DNA of 64,000 nucleotides from Ancylomarina sp963977525 (GTDB lineage Bacteria > Bacteroidota > Bacteroidia > Bacteroidales > Marinifilaceae): assembly GCA_963977525.1 (NCBI GenBank), contig CAXBPC010000021.1, forward strand, positions 6,424-70,423, written 5' to 3'. Shown in pieces: positions 18,062 to 26,064 of this stretch. The translations under genes and the position numbers were made by a program. The stretch's first letter is position 1. Each line of letters begins with the position of its first letter. Under the pieces are notes generated by a model that saw only the letters and a list, made by a program, of their open reading frames with translations, searched no databases and was not told where the DNA came from.

Positions 18062-19003
18062 ATGCGTGAAGAAATAATTGTTAGTGGTAGAAATAACCCG
18101 CTTATTGATCCTCAGCTACATATTTGGCACTGGGAGATTCCTTTATACCTATTCTTAGGTGGATTGGCAGCAGGCGTTTTGTTTTTTGCCGCTTTATATA
18201 CCATCCGAGGTAGAGAAAATGATTATCGAACAGCAGTTAAGATTGCTCCTTTTATAGCACCTATTGCACTTACTGTTGGTCTGATTGCTCTATTTTTAGA
18301 TTTGCATCACAAGCTTTATTTTTGGCGACTTTATACAACAATTAAGTTGCAGTCACCAATGTCGTGGGGTGCTTGGACCTTAATGTTAGTTACACCTTTA
18401 TCTATGTTGTGGTGTGCTCTACATATCAAAGAACTGTTTCCTAAGTGGGATTGGAAGTTTGATATTATAAAAGACGTGTTAGCTTTCTTTGAAAAGAATA
18501 AGAAAGTTTTAGCTTGGGTCATGTTGGTTTCATCAGCAGTCTTAGGTATTTATACAGGAATCTTATTTTCTGCATTTAATGCTCGTCCTCTTTGGAATAC
18601 TTCAATATTAGGACCTTTATTCTTGGCTTCAGGTTTGTCTGCTGGATCAGCGATCACCATTTGGTTATCGAAAGACCATGCCGAGAGAAAGCGTTTTGCT
18701 CAACTTGATTTAATGATCATAGGAGTTGAACTGTTCCTAATCATCCACATGTTTATGGGATTTTTGGCAAGCACGCAGGTTCAGATCGATGCAGCTAACT
18801 TATTCCTAGGTGGTGAATACACAGCTCCATTTTGGATTTTCGTTGTTATTCTAGGAATGATTGTTCCTGCTATACTTGAGATTCTTGAATTGCGTAAATT
18901 TAAAATTCCAGTTGTTATTCCAGTTGTTCTGGTTTTGTTCGGGAGTTTAATGTTGCGTTTCATCATCTCATATGCTGGTCAAGCTAGTCGCTGGCTTTAT
19001 TAA
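18062..19003 (+). CDS. NrfD/PsrC-type quinol-oxidising membrane subunit
   Basis: 313 residues with about eight membrane helices. It begins after a short hydrophilic stretch (NPLIDPQLHIWHWEIPLYLFLGGLAAGVLFF), the usual start of PsrC/NrfD proteins, and has DLHHKLYFWRLYTTIKLQSPMSWGAWTLM, a conserved quinone-side segment. It anchors the reductase and passes menaquinol electrons to the ferredoxin subunit. It starts 20 bp after the ferredoxin gene. Confidence 0.92.
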   Translation: MREEIIVSGRNNPLIDPQLHIWHWEIPLYLFLGGLAAGVLFFAALYTIRGRENDYRTAVKIAPFIAPIALTVGLIALFLDLHHKLYFWRLYTTIKLQSPMSWGAWTLMLVTPLSMLWCALHIKELFPKWDWKFDIIKDVLAFFEKNKKVLAWVMLVSSAVLGIYTGILFSAFNARPLWNTSILGPLFLASGLSAGSAITIWLSKDHAERKRFAQLDLMIIGVELFLIIHMFMGFLASTQVQIDAANLFLGGEYTAPFWIFVVILGMIVPAILEILELRKFKIPVVIPVVLVLFGSLMLRFIISYAGQASRWLY

Positions 19004-19067
19004 ATAAAATAAATCAAGAATTTATAATCTTTTCTCAAGTCAATTGAGATGGTAAAATATAAATCAA

Positions 19068-19589
19068 ATGAACAAAGTAAAGAAAACTAAATATTGGAAC
19101 CCATACATCGGTGGTGTCATGTTGGGTTTAGTACTATTATCTGCCAATTTTATTTCAGGTAGAGGTTTAGGTGCTAGTGGAGCTTTAAAATCAGTTGTTG
19201 TTAGTACTGTAAATACTGTTGCTCCTGATCATGCTGAGAGTACTACATTTTATAAGAACTATAATGAGACTCATGAAAACCCAATGAAAGGTTGGCTGGT
19301 TTTTCAGGTTCTGGGTGTTTTAGTAGGTGGATTTTTATCAGGTACATTAGCAAAACGATTAAAGTTTAAGGTAGAGCATTCGCCTAAAATTTCTTCAAAA
19401 AGAAGATTGATTTTTGCTCTTATTGGTGGCGCATTTTTTGGATTCGGATCTCAGCTAGGACGAGGTTGCACCTCAGGTTCAGCTTTGAGTGGAATGGCCG
19501 TGTTATCCTTAGGTGGATTTATAACAATGGCATGTATTTTCGGAACGGCCTTTGGTTTGGCATATTTCTTCCGTAAAAACTGGATTTAA
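19068..19589 (+). CDS. YeeE/YedE sulfur-transport half protein 1
   Basis: 173 residues with about four membrane helices. The signature GRGCTSGSALSGMA contains the conserved Cys of the YeeE/YedE (TsuA) thiosulfate-uptake family, and FISGRGLGASGALKS is an N-terminal counterpart. Full-length YeeE is about 350 residues. Here the function is split into two adjacent genes, each about half-size. It probably moves thiosulfate or a reduced sulfur compound across the inner membrane for the neighbouring reductase. Confidence 0.85.
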   Translation: MNKVKKTKYWNPYIGGVMLGLVLLSANFISGRGLGASGALKSVVVSTVNTVAPDHAESTTFYKNYNETHENPMKGWLVFQVLGVLVGGFLSGTLAKRLKFKVEHSPKISSKRRLIFALIGGAFFGFGSQLGRGCTSGSALSGMAVLSLGGFITMACIFGTAFGLAYFFRKNWI

Positions 19590-19661
19590 AAATTATTTTT
19601 CAAGTGTTTAAGTTTTGAGCGGTACAAGCTCATTTCTAAAATATAAAAAATTATAAATATT

Positions 19662-20252
19662 ATGGGACCATTAATAGTAAACGAAATAATTTCTCCAGAC
19701 ACCAATTTATTCTTAGCCTTTTTAATAGGTATTGGTTTTGGATTTGTATTAGAATCAAGTGGCTTTTCATCTAGCAGAAAACTAGCTGGTATGTTTTATG
19801 GCTACGACACAACTGTGTTGAAAGTATTTTTTACCGCTGCTATCACTGCATTAATAGGTATGTTATTTTTCAGTCTTTTTGGTTGGGTAGATTTAAGTCT
19901 AATTTATATTAATCCGACTTACCTTCATTCTGCTATTGTAGGTGGTGTAATTATGGGAGCTGGTTTTATTATGGGTGGTTTTTGCCCTGGAACAGCTTTT
20001 TGTGCCGTCTCAATTGGTAAGTTAGATGCATTGGCTTTTATTGGAGGACTATTCTTGGGAATCGTTGCTTTCACAGAAGGTTATCCAATGTTCGAAGAGC
20101 TTTATAAAGCTGAGTTTATGGGAACACCTACTATCAACGAATTCATAGGTTTATCTCGAGGCTTATTTTCTTTAGCTATGATTGCTGCAGCATTTGGTAT
20201 GTTTTGGGTTGGCGAATGGGCTGAAAAGAAATTTCCAAGAGAAGAGTATTAA
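19662..20252 (+). CDS. YeeE/YedE sulfur-transport half protein 2
   Basis: 196 residues with about five membrane helices. It has GFVLESSGFSSSRKLAGMFYG and the family motif MGGFCPGTAFCAVSIG with two Cys. It is a partner half of the preceding protein (72-bp gap). Together they would make the pseudo-symmetric sulfur channel seen as one chain in YeeE. It is in the same direction as the reductase operon and is likely cotranscribed. Confidence 0.85.
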   Translation: MGPLIVNEIISPDTNLFLAFLIGIGFGFVLESSGFSSSRKLAGMFYGYDTTVLKVFFTAAITALIGMLFFSLFGWVDLSLIYINPTYLHSAIVGGVIMGAGFIMGGFCPGTAFCAVSIGKLDALAFIGGLFLGIVAFTEGYPMFEELYKAEFMGTPTINEFIGLSRGLFSLAMIAAAFGMFWVGEWAEKKFPREEY

Positions 20253-20330
20253 GCCTTTAGAATTGTCAATTAGTATTATAAGATTAGTCATTTCATCCCG
20301 AGTAAAATCGGGACTAATATCTAGTTTATC

Positions 20331-20951
20331 ATGAATATAAGATTAAAATTAGCAGCAATATTTCTTCCACTGGGTTTGATTATTGCAGCTGTACCAGAAA
20401 ATACAACAAAGGTTTATAAGTTAACTGCTCAAGAGTTGCTTGTAGAAGCTCAAGAGGGTGCTCAGTTTATGAGTACTGACGAAATCGCTGATGCGGTGAT
20501 TCAGAAAGATCCATCTTTTCAACTGATAGATGTAAGAGCTCAGGATGAGTTTGAGAAATTCCATTTGCCGAATGCAATCAATATTCCATTAGCTGATATA
20601 TTATCTGATGAATGGGCTGATTTTCTGGATCAGGATGTAAAAATGAATGTTTTCTATTCGAATGGTAATTTAAAATCTAATGAGGCTTGGATGATTACTC
20701 GCCAATTGGGGTTTGAAAATAACTACGTAATGCAAGGTGGACTTAACTACTGGGCTGAAACTATCATGGATCCAAAAGCTCCTTCATCTACTAGTCCTGA
20801 TGATGAGATTGCTAAGTACGATTTTAGAAAAGGTGCTAGTATGGCCCTAGGTGGTGGTGCTGTTAGTACTACAAAATCAGGTAAGAAAAGCTCTCCTAAG
20901 CCTGTTGTTAAAAGAAAGAAGAAAAAGAAACGTGCTGCAGGAGGTTGTTAA
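20331..20951 (+). CDS. Exported rhodanese-fold protein lacking catalytic Cys, with polybasic GGC tail
   Basis: 206 residues. A hydrophobic N-terminus (MNIRLKLAAIFLPLGLIIAA) gives export or a membrane anchor. Residues ~46-145 are a rhodanese domain (FQLIDVRAQDEFEKFHLPNAINIPLADI, GGLNYWAET). The active-site loop reads VFYSNGNLKSNEAW, so Ser110 stands where the persulfide-forming Cys normally sits. The C-terminus is a Lys/Arg-rich tail (KRKKKKKR) ending AAGGC, the only Cys in the protein. It is the last gene of the sulfur operon. It may bind or relay sulfur via the terminal Cys, or be a non-catalytic scaffold (inference). Confidence 0.85.
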   Translation: MNIRLKLAAIFLPLGLIIAAVPENTTKVYKLTAQELLVEAQEGAQFMSTDEIADAVIQKDPSFQLIDVRAQDEFEKFHLPNAINIPLADILSDEWADFLDQDVKMNVFYSNGNLKSNEAWMITRQLGFENNYVMQGGLNYWAETIMDPKAPSSTSPDDEIAKYDFRKGASMALGGGAVSTTKSGKKSSPKPVVKRKKKKKRAAGGC

Positions 20952-20974
20952 TCTTCTTTACGTTTTATCATACA

Positions 20975-21012
20975 AAAAAAAGTGCTTATCTCAGTTGATA
21001 AGCACTTTTTAA
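20975..21012. terminator. Bidirectional terminator
   Basis: AAAAAAAAGTGCTTATC-N7-GATAAGCACTTTTT is a strong stem with A and T runs on both sides. It lies between the convergent rhodanese-like and Lys/Cys-repeat genes. Confidence 0.9.
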
Positions 21013-21032
21013 GTATGTAATTGTTTGTAAGC

Positions 21033-21371
21033 TTATTTCTTAGCTTCTTTAGTACATTCTTTTTTGTCTGCTTTAGTACATTCCTTTTTGTCAGCTTTAG
21101 TACATTCTTTTTTTGCATCAGCCTTAGAACATTCTTTTTTAGCATCAGCCTTAGAACATTCTTTTTTTGCAGTTTTTGAACAACAAGCTTTCTTGTCAGC
21201 TTTTGTACAAGCTTTTTTGTCAGCTTTTTTCTCAGTTTTCTTTGTGTCTTTTTTCTGATCTTGTTCCTGAGTTAAAGTAATATCAGTGTCAGCATTGATA
21301 ATGTTGTTAGCTGCAACGCTTACTAAACTCATTGAGAAAACAAACAGAAGTCCGAATATTAATTTTTTCAT
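21033..21371 (-). CDS. Secreted Lys/Cys-rich repeat protein
   Basis: 112 residues. A signal peptide (MKKLIFGLLFVFSMSLVSVAA) and a short acidic region are followed by a C-terminal half of imperfect KKECTKAD / KKECSKADA repeats (about residues 55-110) with eight Cys spaced 7-9 apart. No known domain. Very high Lys with regular Cys suggests binding of metal, heme or sulfane sulfur, or of polyanions (inference). It converges on the sulfur-reductase operon and is divergent from the sensor kinase gene. The repeats are nearly identical at DNA level, so copy number could vary. Confidence 0.75.
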   Translation of the reverse strand: MKKLIFGLLFVFSMSLVSVAANNIINADTDITLTQEQDQKKDTKKTEKKADKKACTKADKKACCSKTAKKECSKADAKKECSKADAKKECTKADKKECTKADKKECTKEAKK

Positions 21372-21495
21372 AACTATTAAATTAAATGTTTAAAAAATAT
21401 GTTTCTAGTTTAAATCGTTGTCTAAAGTAATAAAAAGATATGCAAGTCTTCTGTTAATGAATTGTTAATGGCTTAAAATTTTAACAAATAAACCT

Positions 21496-21503
21496 TACTT
21501 TTG
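21496..21503 (+). promoter_or_regulatory. -7 box TACTTTTG for the sensor kinase operon
   Basis: Matches the Bacteroidota TAnnTTTG -7 element, about 110 bp before the kinase start. No clear TTG at -33 spacing. Confidence 0.4.
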
Positions 21504-21613
21504 GATAGTAATTAAGTTGAGTAGGAGTGTTTTATATGTCTTTCCTAATTGATGACTAGTGACACTTTTCTTCCTTATTTTCAATCAATTTTAATAAAAA
21601 CTTCATTACATAT

Positions 21614-22846
21614 ATGACTCGATATAAATCACAAATATTTATAGGAGTATCTATTCTTGTCTTAGTTATTCTATTAATGATTCAAGTTCAGTGGATTAAC
21701 CAAGCACGTAAATTAAACGAAGAACAGTTTAGGCACTTGGTTGGTTTGGCCCTGCATGAATCGGTAAGTGAATATATGAAGGATCAACAGTCCGGTTATG
21801 AGATGAGTGAATGCATGAAAAAGCTCAAATCGAAGACGGATAGTGCGAGATTGAAATCTGAGATTAAGCGTTTGAATTTAATCATCGAAGATAAGTTTAA
21901 GCAACACCAGATCGAATCAAATTATACTATCAAAGTTTTATCACGCGCAGACAAACAACCACAGAGTCGTTGTTACTATTATAGTATGCAGAAAGCTTTG
22001 AGCGACGATAAAGCAATGCTGAACGTTTATTTCGATAAGCGTGAGAAAAATCTATTAGATAGTATGGGAACCATGTTTATTGCTTCTTTGGTTGCCATTA
22101 TTATTTTGTTTTCATTATTTGGTATTACTGTTCTGTCACTCCTAAGAGATAAGAAGATACTTGGTAGAACAACCGATCTTATTAATAATATTGCTCATGA
22201 ATTTAAGACTCCTATGGCGAGTATAGCACTTGCATGTGGAATGCTTAAGAGAGAGAAAGTATTATCCGATCCTAAAAATGTAAGTCATTACTCTGATGTT
22301 ATTCATACTGAAAATAACAGGTTGAGGCAACAGGTTGATCAATTGTTAAAGTTAGCATGTATTGAAAGAGGTGAACTTAAGTTGAATGCAAATGAAGTTT
22401 CTCTTCATTCTTTAGTGTCAGAATGTGCAAGTTGCTTGGACATTCAGCTAAAAGAAAGAAATGGGAGTATTGAATTTAAACTTGATGCAAGTCAGGACAA
22501 AGTTAAGGTTGACGAAGAATTGCTGCAGCACGTTTTCAAAAACTTAATAGATAACGCCGTTAAATATTCAACAGATAGTCCTAAAATAAAAATCACGACT
22601 GTGACAAAGAATAATGAATTGTGTATTTCAATTAGTGACGAGGGAATTGGCATGACAAAAGATGAACAAAATAATGTTTTCGATCGTTATTATAGAGCTC
22701 ATACAGGTGATATTCACAATGTAAAAGGCTTTGGTATTGGTTTGTCTTATTGTAAAATGATTATTGATGCCCATAAAGGGAGTATTAAAGTTTGGAGTAA
22801 GAAGAATATTGGTAGTACATTTACAGTCGTGTTACCTTTAAGCTAA
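21614..22846 (+). CDS. Sensor histidine kinase (RprX-like)
   Basis: 410 residues. Two membrane helices (about 8-28 and 152-176) bracket a ~120-residue periplasmic sensor region. The dimerisation helix carries phospho-acceptor H195 in NNIAHEFKTPMASI. ATP-binding N box HVFKNLIDNAVKYS, G1 DEGIGMT, F box FDRYYRAHTGD and G2 GFGIGLSYCK follow. It ends 4 bp before its response regulator gene. Architecture and sequence resemble RprX of Bacteroides. The signal is unknown. The nearby sulfur-reductase and Lys/Cys-protein genes are candidate targets only by position. Confidence 0.9.
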   Translation: MTRYKSQIFIGVSILVLVILLMIQVQWINQARKLNEEQFRHLVGLALHESVSEYMKDQQSGYEMSECMKKLKSKTDSARLKSEIKRLNLIIEDKFKQHQIESNYTIKVLSRADKQPQSRCYYYSMQKALSDDKAMLNVYFDKREKNLLDSMGTMFIASLVAIIILFSLFGITVLSLLRDKKILGRTTDLINNIAHEFKTPMASIALACGMLKREKVLSDPKNVSHYSDVIHTENNRLRQQVDQLLKLACIERGELKLNANEVSLHSLVSECASCLDIQLKERNGSIEFKLDASQDKVKVDEELLQHVFKNLIDNAVKYSTDSPKIKITTVTKNNELCISISDEGIGMTKDEQNNVFDRYYRAHTGDIHNVKGFGIGLSYCKMIIDAHKGSIKVWSKKNIGSTFTVVLPLS

Positions 22847-22850
22847 ATAT

Positions 22851-23552
22851 ATGAGTGTTGGAAAATCCCCAAAAATTCTCCTTGTAGAGGATGACCCAAG
22901 TTTGGGTATGTTAATGAAAGATTTCCTTGGAATGGAAGGTTTTGATGTTGTCCTTGCTAAGGATGGTGTTGAAGGTCTTTCGTCTTACACGTCTGATAGT
23001 TTCGATCTTTGTATTTTAGATGTGATGATGCCACTGATGGATGGTTTTACCCTAGCTAAGAAGATACGAAAGAAAAACGACGAAGTGCCTATTATCTTTT
23101 TGACAGCAAAATCCCTTAAAGAAGACAAATTAAATGGCTTCGACTTAGGAGGAGATGATTACATAACCAAACCCTTCGACGAAGATGAGTTTGTTCGCAG
23201 AATTAATGCTGTGCTAAAACGCTCTTACAAGGCTCCTGAGGCAACAGATTGTCAGTGTAAAATAGGGCTGTTTGATTTAGATCATTCAAATCTTGAACTT
23301 TCATTTGAAGGAACTGTGACTCGTATAACAAAGAAAGAGGCAGATGTGCTTATATTGCTTTGTAATAGCCGTAATTCGCTTGTGAAACGAGAAGAAATAC
23401 TTATGAAAGTGTGGGGCGAGAATGATTATTTTATGGGACGTAGTCTCGATGTTTTTATTACAAAATTACGTAAGCATCTTAAGCCAGATCCTGCAATTAA
23501 AATTGATAACGTCCATGGTGTCGGCTTTATTTTGTCAGATGGAACAAAGTAA
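22851..23552 (+). CDS. OmpR-family response regulator (RprY-like)
   Basis: 233 residues. Receiver domain with acidic pocket VEDD, phospho-acceptor D57 in CILDVMMPLMDGF, T85 in FLTAKSL and K107 in DYITKPFD. The C-terminal winged helix has ITKKEADVLILLC and SLDVFITKLRKHL..VHGVGFIL. It is paired with the kinase 4 bp upstream and acts as a DNA-binding transcription factor. It resembles RprY of Bacteroides. Confidence 0.92.
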   Translation: MSVGKSPKILLVEDDPSLGMLMKDFLGMEGFDVVLAKDGVEGLSSYTSDSFDLCILDVMMPLMDGFTLAKKIRKKNDEVPIIFLTAKSLKEDKLNGFDLGGDDYITKPFDEDEFVRRINAVLKRSYKAPEATDCQCKIGLFDLDHSNLELSFEGTVTRITKKEADVLILLCNSRNSLVKREEILMKVWGENDYFMGRSLDVFITKLRKHLKPDPAIKIDNVHGVGFILSDGTK

Positions 23553-23608
23553 ATTTTGAAATTCTATCTACAAATAGATAAATCATATTCTAATAATTTA
23601 TTACTAAG

Positions 23609-23639
23609 TTTCCATATCCTTTCTAAAATTGTAATTTTG
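23609..23639 (+). promoter_or_regulatory. Promoter of yggS-like gene
   Basis: TTT(C) at 23609-23611, 20 bp, then TAATTTTG at 23632-23639: a Bacteroidota-type -33/-7 pair, 25 bp before the start codon. Confidence 0.5.
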
Positions 23640-23663
23640 GGAAGGATTTTTAAAATATAAGAA

Positions 23664-24341
23664 ATGAGTATTTCACAAAATATAGATCAAGTACTGAAAA
23701 GTATACCTGAAAACGTTAAGCTTATAGCGGTTTCCAAAACTAAACCCAATGAGGTTATTGTAGAAGCCTATAATGGTGGCTATAAGATTTTTGGCGAGAA
23801 TAAACCACAAGAGCTTAAAGGAAAGTTTGAAGAACTAGCCAAAGATATTGAGTGGCATTTCATAGGGCATCTTCAAACCAATAAGGTCAAATATATTGCC
23901 GAGTTTGTTCATCTTATTCATGCTGTTGATAGTATGAAGCTTTTAAAAGAAATCAACAAACAAGCCTTGAAACACAATCGTGTTATTAACTGTTTACTGC
24001 AATTTCATATTGCTATGGAAGAAAGTAAGTTTGGTTATGACTTATCCGAAGCAATGGAAATGTTGAATTCAGATGAATTTATGATTCTAGAGAATATCAA
24101 TATTGTTGGTGTAATGGGGATGGCAACATTTACAGATGATCACGATCAAGTTCGTTCAGAATTTAAACAACTCAAAACTAATTTCGACGTATTAAAGGTT
24201 GAGTGTTTTAAGGATAAGTTGGATTTTACTGAGGTTTCTATGGGCATGTCGGGCGATTATCAAATTGCTATTGAAGAGGGTAGTACTATGGTTCGTGTAG
24301 GTAGTTCTATTTTTGGTGCAAGACAGGACGCTCAAAAGTAA
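23664..24341 (+). CDS. YggS/PLPBP family PLP-homeostasis protein
   Basis: 225 residues, a TIM-barrel PLP-binding protein of the alanine racemase N-terminal fold. The PLP Lys is K25 in LIAVSKTKPNE. Also seen are FGENKPQELKGK, WHFIGHLQTNKVKY and the C-terminal SMGMSGDYQIAIEEGSTMVRVGSSIFGAR. It controls PLP levels and amino-acid pools and has no racemase activity in studied members. It is a single gene with its own promoter. Confidence 0.95.
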   Translation: MSISQNIDQVLKSIPENVKLIAVSKTKPNEVIVEAYNGGYKIFGENKPQELKGKFEELAKDIEWHFIGHLQTNKVKYIAEFVHLIHAVDSMKLLKEINKQALKHNRVINCLLQFHIAMEESKFGYDLSEAMEMLNSDEFMILENINIVGVMGMATFTDDHDQVRSEFKQLKTNFDVLKVECFKDKLDFTEVSMGMSGDYQIAIEEGSTMVRVGSSIFGARQDAQK

Positions 24342-24463
24342 AGCTGTTTTGTAACTAATAGCTTAATGAATTGTTCTCTGAATAAGTAATAAGTCAGTTT
24401 AAATGTTAATTGATTCCTTGAAATAATTATATTTGTTTCAATCAAAAAAAATAAAATACTAGC

Positions 24464-25468
24464 ATGATAAATCTTGAAACCACCTATATGGGATTGACTT
24501 TGAAAAATCCCGTTGTAGTTAGCAGTTCTGGTTTAACCAACTCTGTTCGTAAAATTAAAATATTAGAAGAAAAAGGTGCTGGCGCTGTTGTGTTAAAATC
24601 TCTTTTTGAGGAGCAAATCACAAATGAAGCGTCTCATTTAATTTCATCTGATCCTAAGAATTCAGGATATCCTGAAGCTGAGGATTATATTATGAATTAT
24701 GTAAAAGGCAATTCAATTTCTAACTATCTTGAGCTAATTCGTGAAGCTAAAAAATCGGTTTCCATTCCAATTATTGCTAGTATAAACTGTATTTCATCTA
24801 AAGACTGGACTTCTTTTGCTAAAGAAATTGAGAAAGCTGGTGCTGATGCAATTGAGCTAAATATTTTTATCGTACCTAATGATAAAAACAAATCTGCGGA
24901 AGCATATGAGAAACTTTATTACGAGGTTTTTAGCGCAGTGAAGAAACAAGTGAATATTCCAATTGCGATGAAATTGGGTGTTTATTTTACAAATATGATG
25001 GCAGTTGCTAACCGTTTAAATGCTGATGGAGCAGATGCTTTAGTTTTGTTTAACCGTTTTTACGAGCCAGATATTGATATCGATAAGATGGAGATGACAT
25101 CAGCAGAGGTGTTAAGTTCTCCTTCTGATATTCGCAAGTCGTTAAGATTTGTAGGAATGATAAGCGATAAAATTCGAGGTATCGACATTTCAGCATCTAC
25201 CGGTATTCACGATGGTGAAGCGGCTATTAAGCAATTGCTTGCCGGTGCTAAAACTGTTCAGCTTTGTTCTACTATTTATGAAAATGGTTTCGATAGAGTA
25301 ACTGATATTGTAGCAGATATCACAAAGTGGATGAAGAAGAAGGAATATACATCTGTAGATGAGTTTAGAGGGAAATTGAGTTATGGACAGGTTGAAGATT
25401 CAGCTGTTTACGAAAGAGCTCAGTTTATGAAATACTTCTCAGATAATAAAAAAGAGGTTTTACAATAG
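24464..25468 (+). CDS. Dihydroorotate dehydrogenase-like flavoprotein
   Basis: 334 residues. An FMN TIM barrel of the class-1 DHOD family: LETTYMGLTLKNPVVVSSSGLT at the start, ADAIELNIFIVP, IAMKLGVYFTN, and STGIHDGEAAIKQLLAGAKTVQLCSTIYENG for FMN phosphate binding. The usual catalytic Cys/Ser loop is not obvious, and members of this subgroup are annotated only as DHOD-like. The true substrate is uncertain. A -7 box TATATTTG lies at 24428-24435. Confidence 0.82.
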   Translation: MINLETTYMGLTLKNPVVVSSSGLTNSVRKIKILEEKGAGAVVLKSLFEEQITNEASHLISSDPKNSGYPEAEDYIMNYVKGNSISNYLELIREAKKSVSIPIIASINCISSKDWTSFAKEIEKAGADAIELNIFIVPNDKNKSAEAYEKLYYEVFSAVKKQVNIPIAMKLGVYFTNMMAVANRLNADGADALVLFNRFYEPDIDIDKMEMTSAEVLSSPSDIRKSLRFVGMISDKIRGIDISASTGIHDGEAAIKQLLAGAKTVQLCSTIYENGFDRVTDIVADITKWMKKKEYTSVDEFRGKLSYGQVEDSAVYERAQFMKYFSDNKKEVLQ

Positions 25469-25488
25469 ACCTTCATTTCAATACTATT

Positions 25489-25519
25489 TAAGTCCGAATG
25501 ATTATTCGGACTTTTTTTA
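25489..25519 (+). terminator. Terminator after DHOD-like gene
   Basis: TAAGTCCGAAT-GATT-ATTCGGACTTTTTTTA has an 11-bp stem and a T run. Confidence 0.9.
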
Positions 25520-25541
25520 TCCTTTTGCTTTAGTATTATTC

Positions 25542-25571
25542 TTGTAGATTAGGAAATTATCCTTACATTTG
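25542..25571 (+). promoter_or_regulatory. Promoter of rplS
   Basis: TTG at 25542-25544, 19 bp, then TACATTTG at 25564-25571: a good match to the Bacteroidota housekeeping promoter. The transcript would have a leader of about 75 bases. Confidence 0.6.
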
Positions 25572-25653
25572 CGGCGAATTCGTGCGTAATCTCTGGCATC
25601 AAGACAGTTATATGTTTACATTGCGTTCGTGAATCTTAAAAAAAATCATTACG

Positions 25654-26001
25654 ATGGATTTAATTAAAGTTGCTGAGCAAGCATTTGCTACTAGCGTAGA
25701 GCTTCCTGTTTTTGGAGCAGGAGACACAATCAGTGTTTCTTACAAGATTAAAGAGGGAAGCAAAGAAAGAATTCAGATCTTTAAAGGTGTTGTTATCCAA
25801 GTTAAAGGTACTGGCACAACTAAAACATTTACTGTTCGTAAAATGTCTGGTAACGTTGGTGTTGAAAGAATTATCCCTTTATTTTCTCCTCTTATCGAAA
25901 AGATTGAAGTGAACAAAAGAGGTCGTGTTCGTAGAGCTAGAATTTACTACTTACGTGAACTTACTGGTAAGAAAGCTAGAATCAAAGAAAGAAGATTTTA
26001 A
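25654..26001 (+). CDS. rplS: 50S ribosomal protein L19
   Basis: 115 residues. Typical L19: PVFGAGDTISVSYKIKEGSKERIQIFKGVVI, TFTVRKMSGNVGVERIIPLFSPLIEKIEV and RRARIYYLRELTGKKARIKERRF. It sits at the 30S-50S interface. Here it stands alone, not in the rpsP-rimM-trmD-rplS order of many bacteria. Confidence 0.98.
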   Translation: MDLIKVAEQAFATSVELPVFGAGDTISVSYKIKEGSKERIQIFKGVVIQVKGTGTTKTFTVRKMSGNVGVERIIPLFSPLIEKIEVNKRGRVRRARIYYLRELTGKKARIKERRF

Positions 26002-26020
26002 TCAGCTTTTAAGAATATTG

Positions 26021-26052
26021 AAAAAAGCCTTCCATTTGGAAGGCTTTTTTTA
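26021..26052. terminator. Bidirectional terminator after rplS
   Basis: AAAAAAGCCTTCCATTTGGAAGGCTTTTTTT: stem GCCTTCC/GGAAGGC with A and T runs on both sides. It serves rplS and the converging patatin gene. Confidence 0.92.
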
Positions 26053-26064
26053 TGCGATGTAGTT

